Notes under the pieces: generated by a model | Seen by the model: the letters and a program-made list of their open reading frames with translations, nothing else | Told to the model about the DNA's origin: nothing | The model's database searches: none | Translations under genes and position numbers: made by a program | Part shown: positions 23,474 to 33,502 of the stretch, in pieces | Numbering within the stretch: position 1 is the first letter of the stretch | How the letters are laid out: the number at the start of each line of letters is the position of its first letter | NCBI GenBank assembly: GCA_011046395.1 | Contig: DSAQ01000053.1 | Coordinates: forward strand, 1-45,916 | DNA length: 45,916 bases | Source of the DNA: Pseudomonadota bacterium | Lineage (GTDB): Bacteria > Desulfobacterota > QYQD01 | Direction of reading: 5' to 3'

Positions 23474-24955
23474 CTACTCGAAAAACTCCACGGCCTTCCG
23501 CAGGCGATCTACTACCCGCTTTTGTCCTACAGCAATCAGGACATCGAATATACCGGGACCGACTGACTGGCCGGTGACCACAGTCCGGGTACTGTTTATC
23601 AAGACCCCGGGCTTAATCTCCAGTTCTTCAACCATCCCGTGAAGCACCTTTTCAATCTCTTCAGCCGTAAATGACTCGATCGCCTCCAAGCGTTCCGCCA
23701 GGACGGGAAGCCATTTTTTGAGCGCCTCGTGCTTACGAACGTTTTTTTCGAGGGCCTTGGGATCGATTGGATACTCATCAGAAAAATAGGCACGGCCAAG
23801 GGTTGCAAAATCCGTGAGCAGATGATACCGGCTTCGAATCAGGTCGATGGTCTGAAGGAACCAGGTCCGTTTCTCGTCCTCAAAGGCTGAATCCCACATC
23901 CCTGCCTTTTTCAACTCCTCCCTTACGTAAGGCTCGATCTCTTCCACCGGAAGGGTCCTTACGTAATGGACGTTGATATTGATCGCCTTGGGATCGGTGA
24001 AAAATCTCGGATCATTCGGCAGGAGATTTAATATGGCGTTATGACGGCTGATCCCTTCCAATGAAAAGGCCTCGATCAATTCTTCCTTTGAGAAGATCTC
24101 TCTTGAGTCAGGCGTTGCCCAGCCAAGAAGCACCAGGAAATTTACCAGCGCCCAGGGAAGAAAACCGTGTTCCCGGTAAAAATGAACGGCAACCATCTCA
24201 CCATGTTTCCGCTTGGAGATCTTGGCCTTCTGCGGATCGAGCGTAAGGGACATATGGGCAAACTTGGGGACCGGCACGCCGAGCGCATTGTACAGGAGGA
24301 TCTGCTTGGGAGTGTTGGCCAGGCCGTCCTGACCGCGAATGATGTGCGTAATACGGTCACGGATGTCGTCTACGGCGTTCGAAAGGATATACAGGGGCTG
24401 GCCATTGGATCGCACAATGACAAAGTCCTCTATGTCTTCATACTTCTTTTCAATAATCCCGTAGACCATGTCCTGAAAAAAAACAGACCCCTCTCCACGC
24501 GGCACCTTGAAACGGATAACGTATGGGATACCGGCTCTTTCCTTTTCCTGGACCTCTTGTTGCGTCAAACCGAGGCAGACATCCCGCTCCTTCGAGGCAG
24601 TTTTACCTTTTTTCTCTTCTTCCCGTCTGCGCTCGAGTTCCTCTTTGGTACAGAAGCACTTATAGGCATGACCGGAATTAAGGAGCTTTTGCGCTGCGGC
24701 CAGGTGTTCCTTGATAAAGTGGGACTGGAAATAGGGCCCTTCATCCCAGTCAATCCCTAACCATTTTAAGCTCTCGATGATCCCCTGGAGCGATTCTTCT
24801 GTCGACCGTTCAACGTCGGTGTCCTCGATCCTCAGGATAAACTTTCCGCCCGTCTTTTTGGCAAAGAGCCAGTTAAATATGGCCGTCCGTGCCCCTCCGA
24901 TATGGAGATAACCCGTCGGGCTGGGAGGAAAACGAACCCGTACCTCTTCACTCAT
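23474..24955 (-). CDS. gltX: Glutamate--tRNA ligase
   Basis: 493 residues, a full-length class I synthetase charging tRNA-Glu. The HIGH motif is in PPSPTGYLHIGGARTA, the KMSKS equivalent is AKISKRKH, and the Rossmann core has FILRIEDTDVERST. The zinc-type insert is retained as CFC (about 97-99) with a later Cys in RDVCLGL. The C-terminal anticodon-binding helical bundle is complete. GAG-rich AAGGTGAG precedes the ATG. It is the only information-processing gene in the carbohydrate block, 59 bp after malQ, and probably shares its transcript. Confidence 0.97.
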   Translation of the reverse strand: MSEEVRVRFPPSPTGYLHIGGARTAIFNWLFAKKTGGKFILRIEDTDVERSTEESLQGIIESLKWLGIDWDEGPYFQSHFIKEHLAAAQKLLNSGHAYKCFCTKEELERRREEEKKGKTASKERDVCLGLTQQEVQEKERAGIPYVIRFKVPRGEGSVFFQDMVYGIIEKKYEDIEDFVIVRSNGQPLYILSNAVDDIRDRITHIIRGQDGLANTPKQILLYNALGVPVPKFAHMSLTLDPQKAKISKRKHGEMVAVHFYREHGFLPWALVNFLVLLGWATPDSREIFSKEELIEAFSLEGISRHNAILNLLPNDPRFFTDPKAININVHYVRTLPVEEIEPYVREELKKAGMWDSAFEDEKRTWFLQTIDLIRSRYHLLTDFATLGRAYFSDEYPIDPKALEKNVRKHEALKKWLPVLAERLEAIESFTAEEIEKVLHGMVEELEIKPGVLINSTRTVVTGQSVGPGIFDVLIAVGQKRVVDRLRKAVEFFE

Positions 24956-25014
24956 ATATGCTCACCTTTCTCATTCATCCACAAATGGTTTATTTTGTGC
25001 TGATACTGGGACAT

Positions 25015-26514
25015 TTATCCCCGGCCATAGATGTAAGTAAGCTCTGAAAGGCTGGCTATCAAAGAAGGCGTTAATTGTTCCGGCAAAAGCCGCCAGCCCC
25101 AATTGCCGTCGGCCGTGGCCGGGACGTTCATCCGGGCCTCTTCCCCCAGGCCAAGGATGTCCTGCATGGGGATGATAACCAGATCGGCCACGGACATCAT
25201 GGCCATCCTTATGAGTTCCTGGTGAACCGTCTCCTCTGAGACCTCCCGCCCCAGGTATTGAAAAAGCCTCTGCTTATCTTCAGGTCTGGCCTCTTTCCTG
25301 AACCATCCCTTAGCCGTGTTATTGTCATGCGTTCCTGTATATACCACAGAGTTTTTTACGTGATTGTGCGGCACGTAGGGATTGGCTGCCAGGTCGTCAC
25401 CAAAGGCAAAAAGGAGCACCTTCATCCCTGGGAATCCGTACAGGTCAAGGAGTTCCCGTACATCCGGGGTTATAATCCCCAGGTCTTCGGCAATAATGGG
25501 AAGGGAGGGAAAACGCTTTAAAAGCTTGTCGAAAAAGTCCCGGGCCGGGACCTCTACCCATCTTCCATTTATAGCCGTCTCTTCACCTGCCGGGACCTCC
25601 CAATAGGCCACAAGCCCCCTGAAATGGTCGAGCCTGATTATATCAAAGAGTTTCAGATTGCGTTCTATAAGCCTCATCCACCATGCGTAGCCGGTTTTCT
25701 TAAGGGCTTCCCAGTTATAAACCGGATTACCCCACAACTGGCCTGTACTACTGAAATAATCCGGCGGAACTCCGGCCACAAACACAGGCTTTTTGTTTTC
25801 GTCCAGTTTAAATATCTCGGGATTGGCCCATACGTCTGCACAGTCGTAATTCACATAGATAGGCATATCACCTATTATCTGGATGTCTTTGCTATTACAG
25901 TAAGCCCTTAACGAATGCCTTTGTTTGTAAAATACATACTGAAGAAACTTTTCCATCTCGATTTTGTCTTTAAGCTTGCCTTTTAACTTTTTACTTACCT
26001 CCCCTTTTCTATCTCTTATATCCTCCGGCCATTCACTCCAGACGGCCCCGCTAAAATTTTCCTTTAGAGTCACAAACAAGACATAATCATCAAGCCAGTG
26101 CTGATTCTCTTTACAGAACTTTTCAAAGCCGCTGTCTTTCTGCTTTCTGTTTTTAAAATTATCATGAGCAAGGCGAAAAAGTCCTGTCTTATACTCGGTC
26201 ACAGCCTTATAGACAACCTTCTCGCGCGGAAAGGAAGGGGGGCATTCAATATCCGATGGAGAGAGCAAACCGTCTTCCACCAGAAGCTGTGGACTGATGA
26301 GGAGTGTATTTCCGGCAAAAGCAGAGACGCTGCTATAGGGAGAATTACCATGTGCCTCATTTATTGGCGTTAAGGGGAGGATTTGCCAGAAGCTCTGTTT
26401 GGTTTCAGAAAGAAAATCTACAAACTGGTACGCCGATGGGCCTAAATCTCCTATACCGTAAAATGAAGGCAGGGATGTGATGTGCAGTAATATTCCACTT
26501 CCTCTTCTCTTCAT
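25015..26514 (-). CDS. malQ: 4-alpha-glucanotransferase (amylomaltase)
   Basis: 499 residues, the usual size of bacterial GH77 enzymes. The start GSGILLHITSLPSFYGIGDLG is the family signature. The catalytic nucleophile lies in IRLDHFRG, the acid/base Glu in IIAEDLG and the third acid in GTHDNNT. It transfers maltodextrin units between chains, so it can recycle the short glucans left by TreY and TreZ. Its ATG overlaps the treY stop codon (ATGA), with GGAG 5 nt upstream, so it is translationally coupled to treY. Confidence 0.96.
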   Translation of the reverse strand: MKRRGSGILLHITSLPSFYGIGDLGPSAYQFVDFLSETKQSFWQILPLTPINEAHGNSPYSSVSAFAGNTLLISPQLLVEDGLLSPSDIECPPSFPREKVVYKAVTEYKTGLFRLAHDNFKNRKQKDSGFEKFCKENQHWLDDYVLFVTLKENFSGAVWSEWPEDIRDRKGEVSKKLKGKLKDKIEMEKFLQYVFYKQRHSLRAYCNSKDIQIIGDMPIYVNYDCADVWANPEIFKLDENKKPVFVAGVPPDYFSSTGQLWGNPVYNWEALKKTGYAWWMRLIERNLKLFDIIRLDHFRGLVAYWEVPAGEETAINGRWVEVPARDFFDKLLKRFPSLPIIAEDLGIITPDVRELLDLYGFPGMKVLLFAFGDDLAANPYVPHNHVKNSVVYTGTHDNNTAKGWFRKEARPEDKQRLFQYLGREVSEETVHQELIRMAMMSVADLVIIPMQDILGLGEEARMNVPATADGNWGWRLLPEQLTPSLIASLSELTYIYGRG

Positions 26515-29384
26515 GTTTTCTCCTCACTTAGGAGCAAGGCCACAGGAAAATGTCTTAAGACATCCCCTATGGGCAGGGTTCCTTCACTTTTGATTATCTC
26601 TGAAGTTATGACATCCCTCCATACAGAAGGGCCATAACCGGGAAGAATAATATAGGTGTCGTCCCATATCTCTCTACCTACCGGATATCGGTCTTCGCTT
26701 ACGAGACTGGTTACAAACCTTGGAACTACGGTTATTGCCTGTAAGCCCTCACTTGATGACTTCGCCTTGTTACGCAGGGCATGTTTATGAGCCGTATACA
26801 TCTGGATCTGCGGGGTATCCATCTTCCTCATATAGGCCACTATGTGATCCTTAAACCTTCCGCCCACCTCAAGCGGAGCATAAACGCCTTTTTGGAAGAC
26901 CTCGCTATTCTCTCTTCTCGCCGCGAGCGCCCTGTTTGTCAAAAAAAGCTTAATCCTGCCATCTTCTTTCGTCAAAAAGAGTTCTTTTATTAAAGCCAAC
27001 ACGTCTTTACTTGCCTTATCCTTTATCTCCTGTAAAAATCTTTTTCTCTTTTCAAAATCTACAGGACGACGGTTATCTGGGTCTACGAGATTAAGATCCC
27101 ACAACTCTGTCCCCTGATAGAAATCCGGAAGTCCAGGCGAAGTGATCTTGATAAGAGCCTGCGAAAGAGAATTGAATATCCCATAAGAGGCCACCCGTTT
27201 CTGAAAGGGCAAAAATTCTTTTAAAAATTCATTCCCTCCCGCGGGTGTCAGAATCTCTTCGATGAAGGAGACAAACGCCTCCTCATACTCTGTATCGGGT
27301 TTCAGCCACGCCGTATGGACCTTGGCCTCCCGCACGGCCTTGACCATATAGTCCTTTACCCTTTCTATAAAGCTGGGGCGCTCGGTTTCATCGAAAGGAA
27401 AGGCCCCGATAAGTGTCTGATAGAGAAAATATTCATCATTCCGGTCTGGGACGCTGGTGCCATTTACAAGCTTCTTTTTTCTTTTGTTGATCCGGCTCCA
27501 TTTCTTGATGCTATCTTCCCATTCTTTCGGAACTTCAGACAAAATGTTAATTCTTGCCCGCACGTCTTCGCCTCTTTTCGTGTCATGGGTGGAGGTGGCA
27601 TTCACGGAGTGCGGCCAGGAATGTGCCCTTTTCTGGTTGAAGCCATGGAACTCCTTCATCGCTATACCGAATTTATCCGGACTTCCACCCACTTCATTAA
27701 GTGAAAGGAGTCGGTTATATATGTAGAAAATCGTATCCTCAAACCCTTTAGCCATCAGCGGTCCGGTGAACTGCTGAAATTTCATGACAAAATGAAACCA
27801 CTCCTCCCTTTCTTCTTCCTTAAGGTATTCCTCGAATTCGAGGAGGAGAAATTTTTCAATAAAGTCCAGTTCGTACAGCAGCCCGGGATTCCTCTGTTTG
27901 GCCTTTTTTACCGCCTCTGTTATGTACAGTTGATCTGTTTTACTAAAAGACTCCTTGCTTATATAGGTTCGATAAACTGGAAAGAGCGCCAGAACATCCA
28001 CTAAGGCCCTTTTGAGACCGTAGAGCGTAATATCACTGCTATGTCTATACCTGCCGGAGATCCTCTTCATAAGATGGGCAAGGTTGTCAACATCTCCGGC
28101 CATCTCCTTTCCTATTATGAGCCTCTTTTTATCACACACCAGATCCTCATAAGAGGTCTTTAAACGGGTAAACTCGGTGTATATTTTGCTGAATGCCCTG
28201 GCGTTTCTCGTCTTGCAAAAAATCCCATTTACATAATTCATAAAGTCATAGCCGGTTGTCCCCTGCACAGGCCAGGTGGCCGGTAACTCCTCTTCGAGGT
28301 CAAGAATTTTCTCAACCACCAGGTATACCTCCCCGGCCCTTTCTCTTAATCTTCCCAGATAACCGTTTGGATCATAGAGGCCATCTATGTGATCTACTCT
28401 CAGTCCAGTAAATTTCCCATCCTTTGCCAGGCTTATGATGAGCCCATGGGTTTGCTCTAAGACGTTTTCGTCTTCCATCCGCAAGGAGATGAGGCCGTTG
28501 ATATTGAAAAACCGCCGGTAATTTATCTCCTCGGTGGCCACCTTCCAAAAAGATAATCTAAAGAACTGTTCGGAAAGGAGGCTATCGAGCCTGTTAAAGC
28601 TCTCCGCCACCCCCTTTGTACCATTAAAGATTTCTATATTTTCATCAGTGAATCTCTTTATATCAGGATTTTCTCTGTAAAGCTCCCAAAGCATCCTCTT
28701 TATAAACCGTATCTGCTGGTAGCGTTCACTGACGTCTTCTCTGGATACAGGCATATTCTTTATGGAATAGAGGATGCCCAGCAACTTTATAAAATCCGGA
28801 TGGTCTTCACCCAGCTTTTTCCGCAATGTGTTTAATCTGTGGGTGATAACACTGGCATATGATTCCGGTCTTAGCGGCAGTTTCAAATCATAGTAGCGGA
28901 CACTAAAACCATCCCGGTCATATTGTAATTTAATTTCTTCCTCTTCTAAGGACTCCCCATAAAGCCGTCCCAGGAAAGGAACGAGGAGTCTTCCCTGAAT
29001 GCTTTCATACGGATGGCTCCATTCTATGTCAAAGAAATCAAAATACTCCGAACTCTGACCATTTTCCAGGACGTCCATAAGCATGGCATTTTCGCCATCA
29101 AAGGCCATGTGGTTCGGGACTATATCCTGAATCCAGCCCATTCCCCGGGCCTTTGATGCCCTTATCAGTTCTTCGAAGTCCTCAGCGCTCCCCAGCTCAG
29201 GGTTTAGCTGATTGGTATCTACCACATCGTATCCATGCAGACTTCCCTTCTTCGCTTTAAATATGGGGGAGGCATAAACATCGGAGACCCCGAGGTCAAA
29301 AAGAAACTGCACTATCTCCTTGGCCTTTTTAAACCCAAAGGTAGGATTAAACTGAAGTCTATAAGTAGCTGACGGGATCCTCAT
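26511..29384 (-). CDS. treY: Maltooligosyltrehalose synthase
   Basis: 957 residues, GH13. It turns the reducing-end maltose unit of a glucan into a trehalose linkage by intramolecular transglycosylation. Signatures are [15 protein letters not shown] at the start, [18 protein letters not shown], the catalytic Asp in [10 protein letters not shown] and the late motif [15 protein letters not shown]. The family is usually 700-950 residues, so this copy is at the long end. It acts before TreZ, encoded 27 bp upstream in the same direction. AAGGTT lies about 7 nt before the ATG. No damaged motif was seen. Confidence 0.96.
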   Translation of the reverse strand: MRIPSATYRLQFNPTFGFKKAKEIVQFLFDLGVSDVYASPIFKAKKGSLHGYDVVDTNQLNPELGSAEDFEELIRASKARGMGWIQDIVPNHMAFDGENAMLMDVLENGQSSEYFDFFDIEWSHPYESIQGRLLVPFLGRLYGESLEEEEIKLQYDRDGFSVRYYDLKLPLRPESYASVITHRLNTLRKKLGEDHPDFIKLLGILYSIKNMPVSREDVSERYQQIRFIKRMLWELYRENPDIKRFTDENIEIFNGTKGVAESFNRLDSLLSEQFFRLSFWKVATEEINYRRFFNINGLISLRMEDENVLEQTHGLIISLAKDGKFTGLRVDHIDGLYDPNGYLGRLRERAGEVYLVVEKILDLEEELPATWPVQGTTGYDFMNYVNGIFCKTRNARAFSKIYTEFTRLKTSYEDLVCDKKRLIIGKEMAGDVDNLAHLMKRISGRYRHSSDITLYGLKRALVDVLALFPVYRTYISKESFSKTDQLYITEAVKKAKQRNPGLLYELDFIEKFLLLEFEEYLKEEEREEWFHFVMKFQQFTGPLMAKGFEDTIFYIYNRLLSLNEVGGSPDKFGIAMKEFHGFNQKRAHSWPHSVNATSTHDTKRGEDVRARINILSEVPKEWEDSIKKWSRINKRKKKLVNGTSVPDRNDEYFLYQTLIGAFPFDETERPSFIERVKDYMVKAVREAKVHTAWLKPDTEYEEAFVSFIEEILTPAGGNEFLKEFLPFQKRVASYGIFNSLSQALIKITSPGLPDFYQGTELWDLNLVDPDNRRPVDFEKRKRFLQEIKDKASKDVLALIKELFLTKEDGRIKLFLTNRALAARRENSEVFQKGVYAPLEVGGRFKDHIVAYMRKMDTPQIQMYTAHKHALRNKAKSSSEGLQAITVVPRFVTSLVSEDRYPVGREIWDDTYIILPGYGPSVWRDVITSEIIKSEGTLPIGDVLRHFPVALLLSEEKT

Positions 29385-29411
29385 TCTTGAACCTTCATTA
29401 AAACCGCTCCA

Positions 29412-31250
29412 CTAAGCAATTCCTTTCTTTATATACATGACAAGGCCCTGTGCCCGCAGGGTTATCTTGTCCCCAGAAGCGATCGCTTGCGGGAGAAGGG
29501 TGCCCGGCCCATGCCACACACGGTCAGAAGAGTCCAGCACCTTTTGCCATTTTCCTGCCGGCAAAGAAACTGTGATTGCAATATCCGCTTTATTGAAATT
29601 AAAGATGCAGAAAACGTGGCTCTTTTCTGCATCTTTCCACCTTCTCATAAATAAAACCTCCTGCTCCTCAAGCCCCCATGCATCAAGGTTATCTTTATCC
29701 AGAGCGGAAAGCGCTGGAATCTCTCGCCTCAGCCTTATGAGATCCTGATAAAATTTGAGTAAAACATTGTGATTTCCTTCATCCCTACTCCCCCAGTTTA
29801 TCTTCGCCTTTAGAAATGTCTCTCCACTCTGAGGATCAGGAGGCTCTCCCTTCCAGCTAAAGGCATTGAACTCCTCCTTCCTTCCTTCCCTCACGGCTTC
29901 GATCAAATCCGCATCAGAATGGCTGACAAAATAAAGGAATGGAGCCTCCTCACCGTATTCCTCACCCATAAAGAGAAGCGGTATATAGGGAGAAAGCAAA
30001 ATAACACCAGATGCCAGTTTAAGCGCTTCAAACGAGACCAGGCTTGATAACCTATCCCCAAGCATTCTGTTTCCAACCTGGTCATGATTCTGTGCAAATA
30101 CAACAAATTGGTTCGCTGGCCTCTCCTTGGCAGAATTTCCGTGACTTCGTCTTCTATAACAGGAATACTGCCCGGAATATATAAATCCTTCTCTTATAGA
30201 CTTTATAAGGTGATCTATCTGGCCAAAGTCAACGTAGTACCCCTGATCCTCTCCGGTAAGAAGGACATGGAGGGCGTGGTGGAAATCATCGCACCACTGG
30301 GCATTAATGCCATATCCACCAACTTCCCTGGGTCGTATCACTCTGGAGTCATTCAAATCGCTCTCCGCTATCAGATAAACCTTTCTCCTTTCCTGATTCG
30401 AAAATTCTTCAACCCTTTCTGCAAGCTCTTGAAGAAATGGTCTGGCGCTCATGTCAAATATGCCGTGGATAGCGTCAAGACGAAGGGCATCAATATGATA
30501 AACCTGAAACCAATATAGAGCATTCTCTATAAAATAGTTCTTTACCTCGTCACTATAAGCTCCGTCAAAATTTATAGCCTGTCCCCAGGGGGTTTTATAT
30601 CTATCAGTAAAGTACGGTCCATAGTCCCACAGATAGTTTCCCTCCGGGCCGAGGTGATTATAGACGACATCCAGTATCACGGCCATCCCCTTTTTGTGGC
30701 AGGCATTGACCAGTTTTTTGAGTCCATCCGGCCCGCCATAAGAGTCTTGTACGGCAAAAGGATACACGCCGTCATAACCCCAATTTCTCTCCCCCGGGAA
30801 TTGGGCCACAGGCATTATCTCTATGGCGTTGACCCCGAGATCCTTAAGCTCATCAAGCCTGGGGATTACCGCCTCAAAAGTGCCTTCAGGCGTAAACGCC
30901 CCCACATGGAGTTCATAGATTATCATCTCAGATAGGTCTAATCCCCTCCAGATATCGTCGCCCCAATGAAAAGAATGGTGATCGACTACTTGAGAAGGCC
31001 CATGTACGCCTTCAGACTGAAAATAGGATGCGGGATCAGGTCTGTCCCGTTCGCCTTCAAGCCGGTAAAAGTAGCGTGTTCCGGGAAGCACATCTTCTAC
31101 CCGTGTCTTCCAGTAGCCTCTTTCATCCCTGCTCAATGAAACGAGCCGTTCCCGTGGAGAGACTATCTTTAATTTTACCTCTTTGAGGAGTGGAGCCCAG
31201 GCAGTAAATTCGCAACGCCCATTTCCCAGATAATGGGCCCCAATTCTCAT
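29412..31250 (-). CDS. treZ: Malto-oligosyltrehalose trehalohydrolase
   Basis: About 612 residues from the start chosen here. An N-terminal CBM48-like domain (RCEFTAWAPLLKEVKLKI) precedes a GH13 barrel with the nucleophile in ALRLDAIHGIFD, acid/base Glu in LIAESDLND and third Asp in AQNHDQVGNR. It releases trehalose from the end made by TreY. The ORF is open to 31463, but those 71 residues overlap the glgB end and are encoded by repeats (IPPHPPLEKGG). The family start matches MRIGAHYLG at 31250. The G-run that could serve as ribosome-binding site lies in a 17-bp hairpin, so translation may be limited. Confidence 0.93.
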   Translation of the reverse strand: MRIGAHYLGNGRCEFTAWAPLLKEVKLKIVSPRERLVSLSRDERGYWKTRVEDVLPGTRYFYRLEGERDRPDPASYFQSEGVHGPSQVVDHHSFHWGDDIWRGLDLSEMIIYELHVGAFTPEGTFEAVIPRLDELKDLGVNAIEIMPVAQFPGERNWGYDGVYPFAVQDSYGGPDGLKKLVNACHKKGMAVILDVVYNHLGPEGNYLWDYGPYFTDRYKTPWGQAINFDGAYSDEVKNYFIENALYWFQVYHIDALRLDAIHGIFDMSARPFLQELAERVEEFSNQERRKVYLIAESDLNDSRVIRPREVGGYGINAQWCDDFHHALHVLLTGEDQGYYVDFGQIDHLIKSIREGFIYSGQYSCYRRRSHGNSAKERPANQFVVFAQNHDQVGNRMLGDRLSSLVSFEALKLASGVILLSPYIPLLFMGEEYGEEAPFLYFVSHSDADLIEAVREGRKEEFNAFSWKGEPPDPQSGETFLKAKINWGSRDEGNHNVLLKFYQDLIRLRREIPALSALDKDNLDAWGLEEQEVLFMRRWKDAEKSHVFCIFNFNKADIAITVSLPAGKWQKVLDSSDRVWHGPGTLLPQAIASGDKITLRAQGLVMYIKKGIA

Positions 31251-31258
31251 CTGAAAAT

Positions 31259-31295
31259 CCCCCACACCCCCCTTTTCCAAAGGGGGGTGTGGGGG
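31259..31295. repeat. 17-bp perfect hairpin (CCCCCACACCCCCCTTT type) at the treZ start
   Basis: Positions 59-75 pair with 79-95 of the 31200 block, leaving a TCC loop. It is a PPHPPLEKGG-type repeat. In treZ mRNA its 3' arm ends in GGGGG, 8 nt before the preferred ATG, and would hide that sequence. Confidence 0.85.
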
Positions 31296-31352
31296 GATTC
31301 GGGGGATTATTCTCATTGTCCCTTGTCCGTCGCAGACAGATGTGTATTTCAG

Positions 31353-31431
31353 GTATCCGTTCACCGTTATCAGTTCACCGTTGTCCGTAAGAACCTGAAA
31401 AGCTTTTTTCGGTGAACAGTGAACGGTTACT
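31353..31431. repeat. Inverted-repeat element of the GTTCACCG family
   Basis: The left end (31353-31385) is identical over 33 bp to the reverse complement of 15583-15615. The right end CGGTGAACAGTGAACGGTTAC is an imperfect inverted copy. It lies between glgB and treZ, in the part of the ORF that appears to be a false treZ extension. Confidence 0.85.
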
Positions 31432-31434
31432 ATT

Positions 31435-33354
31435 TCATTTTCCTTCGCTCTTAAAAAAGACAACGCTGAGCGGTGGTAAGATTAGAGATAAAGAATGGTA
31501 TTGCCCATGCGCCGGAACCGGGGCTGCTTCAACGCCCCCGGAATTTCCCCAATTGCCTCCCCAGTATATCCGGGCATCGCTGTTTAAAACCTCTCTCCAG
31601 AAGCCTCCCCGTGGAACCCCGACCCTGTAATTCTGTCTGGGAACCGGGGTGAGGTTACAGACTACGAGGATAATATCGTCTGTACTTTTACCTCTTCGCG
31701 TATAACTTATGACGCTCCCTTCCCAATCAGAGCTGTCTATCCAGGCAAAGCCTTGATTGTTAAAATCCAGTTCGTACAGGGCCGGCTCAGCCCTATAAAA
31801 GTGGTTCAGGTCTTTGACCCACCTTTGTAACCCGTGATGGGAGGGATATTCGAGAACATGCCATTCCAGACTCTCCTCGTGATTCCACTCTTTCCACTGA
31901 CCAAATTCGTCTCCCATAAACAATAGCTTCTTTCCGGGGTGGCCGTACATGTATCCGAATAATAGTCTGAGGTTTGCATACCTCTGCCACTCATCCCCGG
32001 GCATCTTTCCGGACAGCGCGCCTTTTCCATGAACTACCTCGTCGTGGGAAAGAGGAAGGACGAAGTTCTCGGAAAAGGCATACCAGATGCTAAAGGTAAG
32101 CTGGTTGTGATGATACTTTCTAAAGACAGGATCGTTAGAAAAATAATCCAGCGTATCGTGCATCCAGCCCATGTTCCACTTCATGCCAAATCCCAGCCCG
32201 CCCACATATGCCGGCCTGGAGACCATAGGCCAGGCCGTGGACTCTTCCGCTATGGTCTGAACGTCGGGATAATTTTCGTAAACCGCCTCATTAAACCTCC
32301 TTATGAACCTTACGGCCTCTATATTTTCGTTCCCTCCATACTCGTTTGGTATCCAATCTCCGCCCGTTCTCGCATAGTCCAGGTAAAGCATAGAGGCCAC
32401 GGCATCCACCCTCAACCCATCAATATGGTATTTGCCAAGCCAGAAGAGGGCGCTGCTGATAAGAAAATTTTTCACCTCGTTTCGCCCATAGTTAAAGATG
32501 GCGCTTTTCCAATCAGGGTGAAATCCTTTTCTAGGGTCTTCGTGTTCATAAACGTGCGTGCCATCAAAATAGACGAGTCCGTGCTCGTCATTTGGAAAAT
32601 GGGAAGGTACCCAATCAAGGATAATGGCTATCCCGTTTTGATGGAGGTGATCAACAAAGTACATGAAATCCTGAGGCGTTCCGAACCGGCTGGATGGCGC
32701 AAAGTAGCCTGTGGTCTGGTACCCCCAGGAGCCGTAGAACGGGTGTTCCATTATTGGTAATAGTTCGATATGGGTGAAACCCATCTCCTTCATATAATCC
32801 GCCAGGTAATGGGCCATCTCCCGGTAGGTAAGGAACCGGTTACCCTCTTCGGGGACCCGCCGCCAGGATCCGAGGTGTAATTCGTAGATAGCAAAGGGGG
32901 AGTCAAGCCCGTTACGTTTATACCGATTCTGCATCCATTCGGCATCGTTCCATTCATAGCCTAGCTCCCATACCACAGTAGCGGTTTTGGGTGAAAGCTC
33001 CCACAGATAGGCATAGGGATCGCCCTTGTCCACTTTATAATCGTTATAATTTGAGACGATGTGATACTTATAAAGCGCGCCCTGGCTGACCCCGGAAACA
33101 AAACCCTCCCAGATGCCGGAGGCGTCCTCTCTTGACTTTAAGGGATGGGTTTCCGGAACCCATGCGTTGAACTCACCGACCACGGATACCCTGTTGGCAT
33201 TGGGCGCCCAGACGGCAAAGTAAGTCCCTCGGGTGTCACCCACAGACATTACGTGTGCCCCCAGTTTGTCATACAGTTGAAAGTGATTCCCCTCTTTGAA
33301 GAGATAAATATCATGCTCTGTGAATAGGCTAACATCGTATCGTACGCTTCCCAT
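31435..33354 (-). CDS. glgB: 1,4-alpha-glucan branching enzyme
   Basis: 639 residues, the short form that lacks the extra N1 domain of the roughly 730-residue type. A CBM48 domain (about 35-125; [20 protein letters not shown]) precedes the GH13 barrel. The nucleophile is in [15 protein letters not shown], the acid/base Glu in [10 protein letters not shown] and the third Asp in [13 protein letters not shown]. It cuts alpha-1,4 chains and rejoins them as alpha-1,6 branches. Within this block it works on the linear glucan made by GlgE. GGGAGGT lies 5 nt before the ATG. A 110-bp palindromic element separates it from treS-pep2. Confidence 0.97.
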   Translation of the reverse strand: MGSVRYDVSLFTEHDIYLFKEGNHFQLYDKLGAHVMSVGDTRGTYFAVWAPNANRVSVVGEFNAWVPETHPLKSREDASGIWEGFVSGVSQGALYKYHIVSNYNDYKVDKGDPYAYLWELSPKTATVVWELGYEWNDAEWMQNRYKRNGLDSPFAIYELHLGSWRRVPEEGNRFLTYREMAHYLADYMKEMGFTHIELLPIMEHPFYGSWGYQTTGYFAPSSRFGTPQDFMYFVDHLHQNGIAIILDWVPSHFPNDEHGLVYFDGTHVYEHEDPRKGFHPDWKSAIFNYGRNEVKNFLISSALFWLGKYHIDGLRVDAVASMLYLDYARTGGDWIPNEYGGNENIEAVRFIRRFNEAVYENYPDVQTIAEESTAWPMVSRPAYVGGLGFGMKWNMGWMHDTLDYFSNDPVFRKYHHNQLTFSIWYAFSENFVLPLSHDEVVHGKGALSGKMPGDEWQRYANLRLLFGYMYGHPGKKLLFMGDEFGQWKEWNHEESLEWHVLEYPSHHGLQRWVKDLNHFYRAEPALYELDFNNQGFAWIDSSDWEGSVISYTRRGKSTDDIILVVCNLTPVPRQNYRVGVPRGGFWREVLNSDARIYWGGNWGNSGGVEAAPVPAHGQYHSLSLILPPLSVVFFKSEGK

Positions 33355-33392
33355 TTTACCTCCCTGTCTTTTTCAATCAAAAATACCCTTAT

Positions 33393-33502
33393 ACCTAAAT
33401 TGAGCGATTTAAAAACCACAGAGTGCACAGAGAAAGAGGGTCTTTTCTTTTATTTATCATGTTCTTCTCTGTGTTCTCTGTGGTGAATCGCCTTTTTTAG
33501 GT
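33393..33502. repeat. 110-bp nested palindrome (CCTAA ends, CCACAGAG core)
   Basis: Paired arms from outside in are ACCTAA/TTAGGT, GCGATT/AATCGC, ACCACAGAG/CTCTGTGGT and CACAGAGAA/TTCTCTGTG. Its end coincides with the last base of the TreS-Pep2 stop codon. A related CACAGAG half occurs near 45715. It may act as a processing or attenuating hairpin between treS-pep2 and glgB. Confidence 0.75.

Noticed and set aside
29437-29748. Numerous 60-150-residue ORFs antisense to treZ, glgB, treS and other genes
   Set aside because: All lie opposite strongly supported coding regions and show no recognisable domain.
31251-31463. N-terminal 71 residues of the longest treZ ORF
   Set aside because: They overlap glgB, consist of repeat-encoded sequence, and the family starts at MRIGAHYLG.
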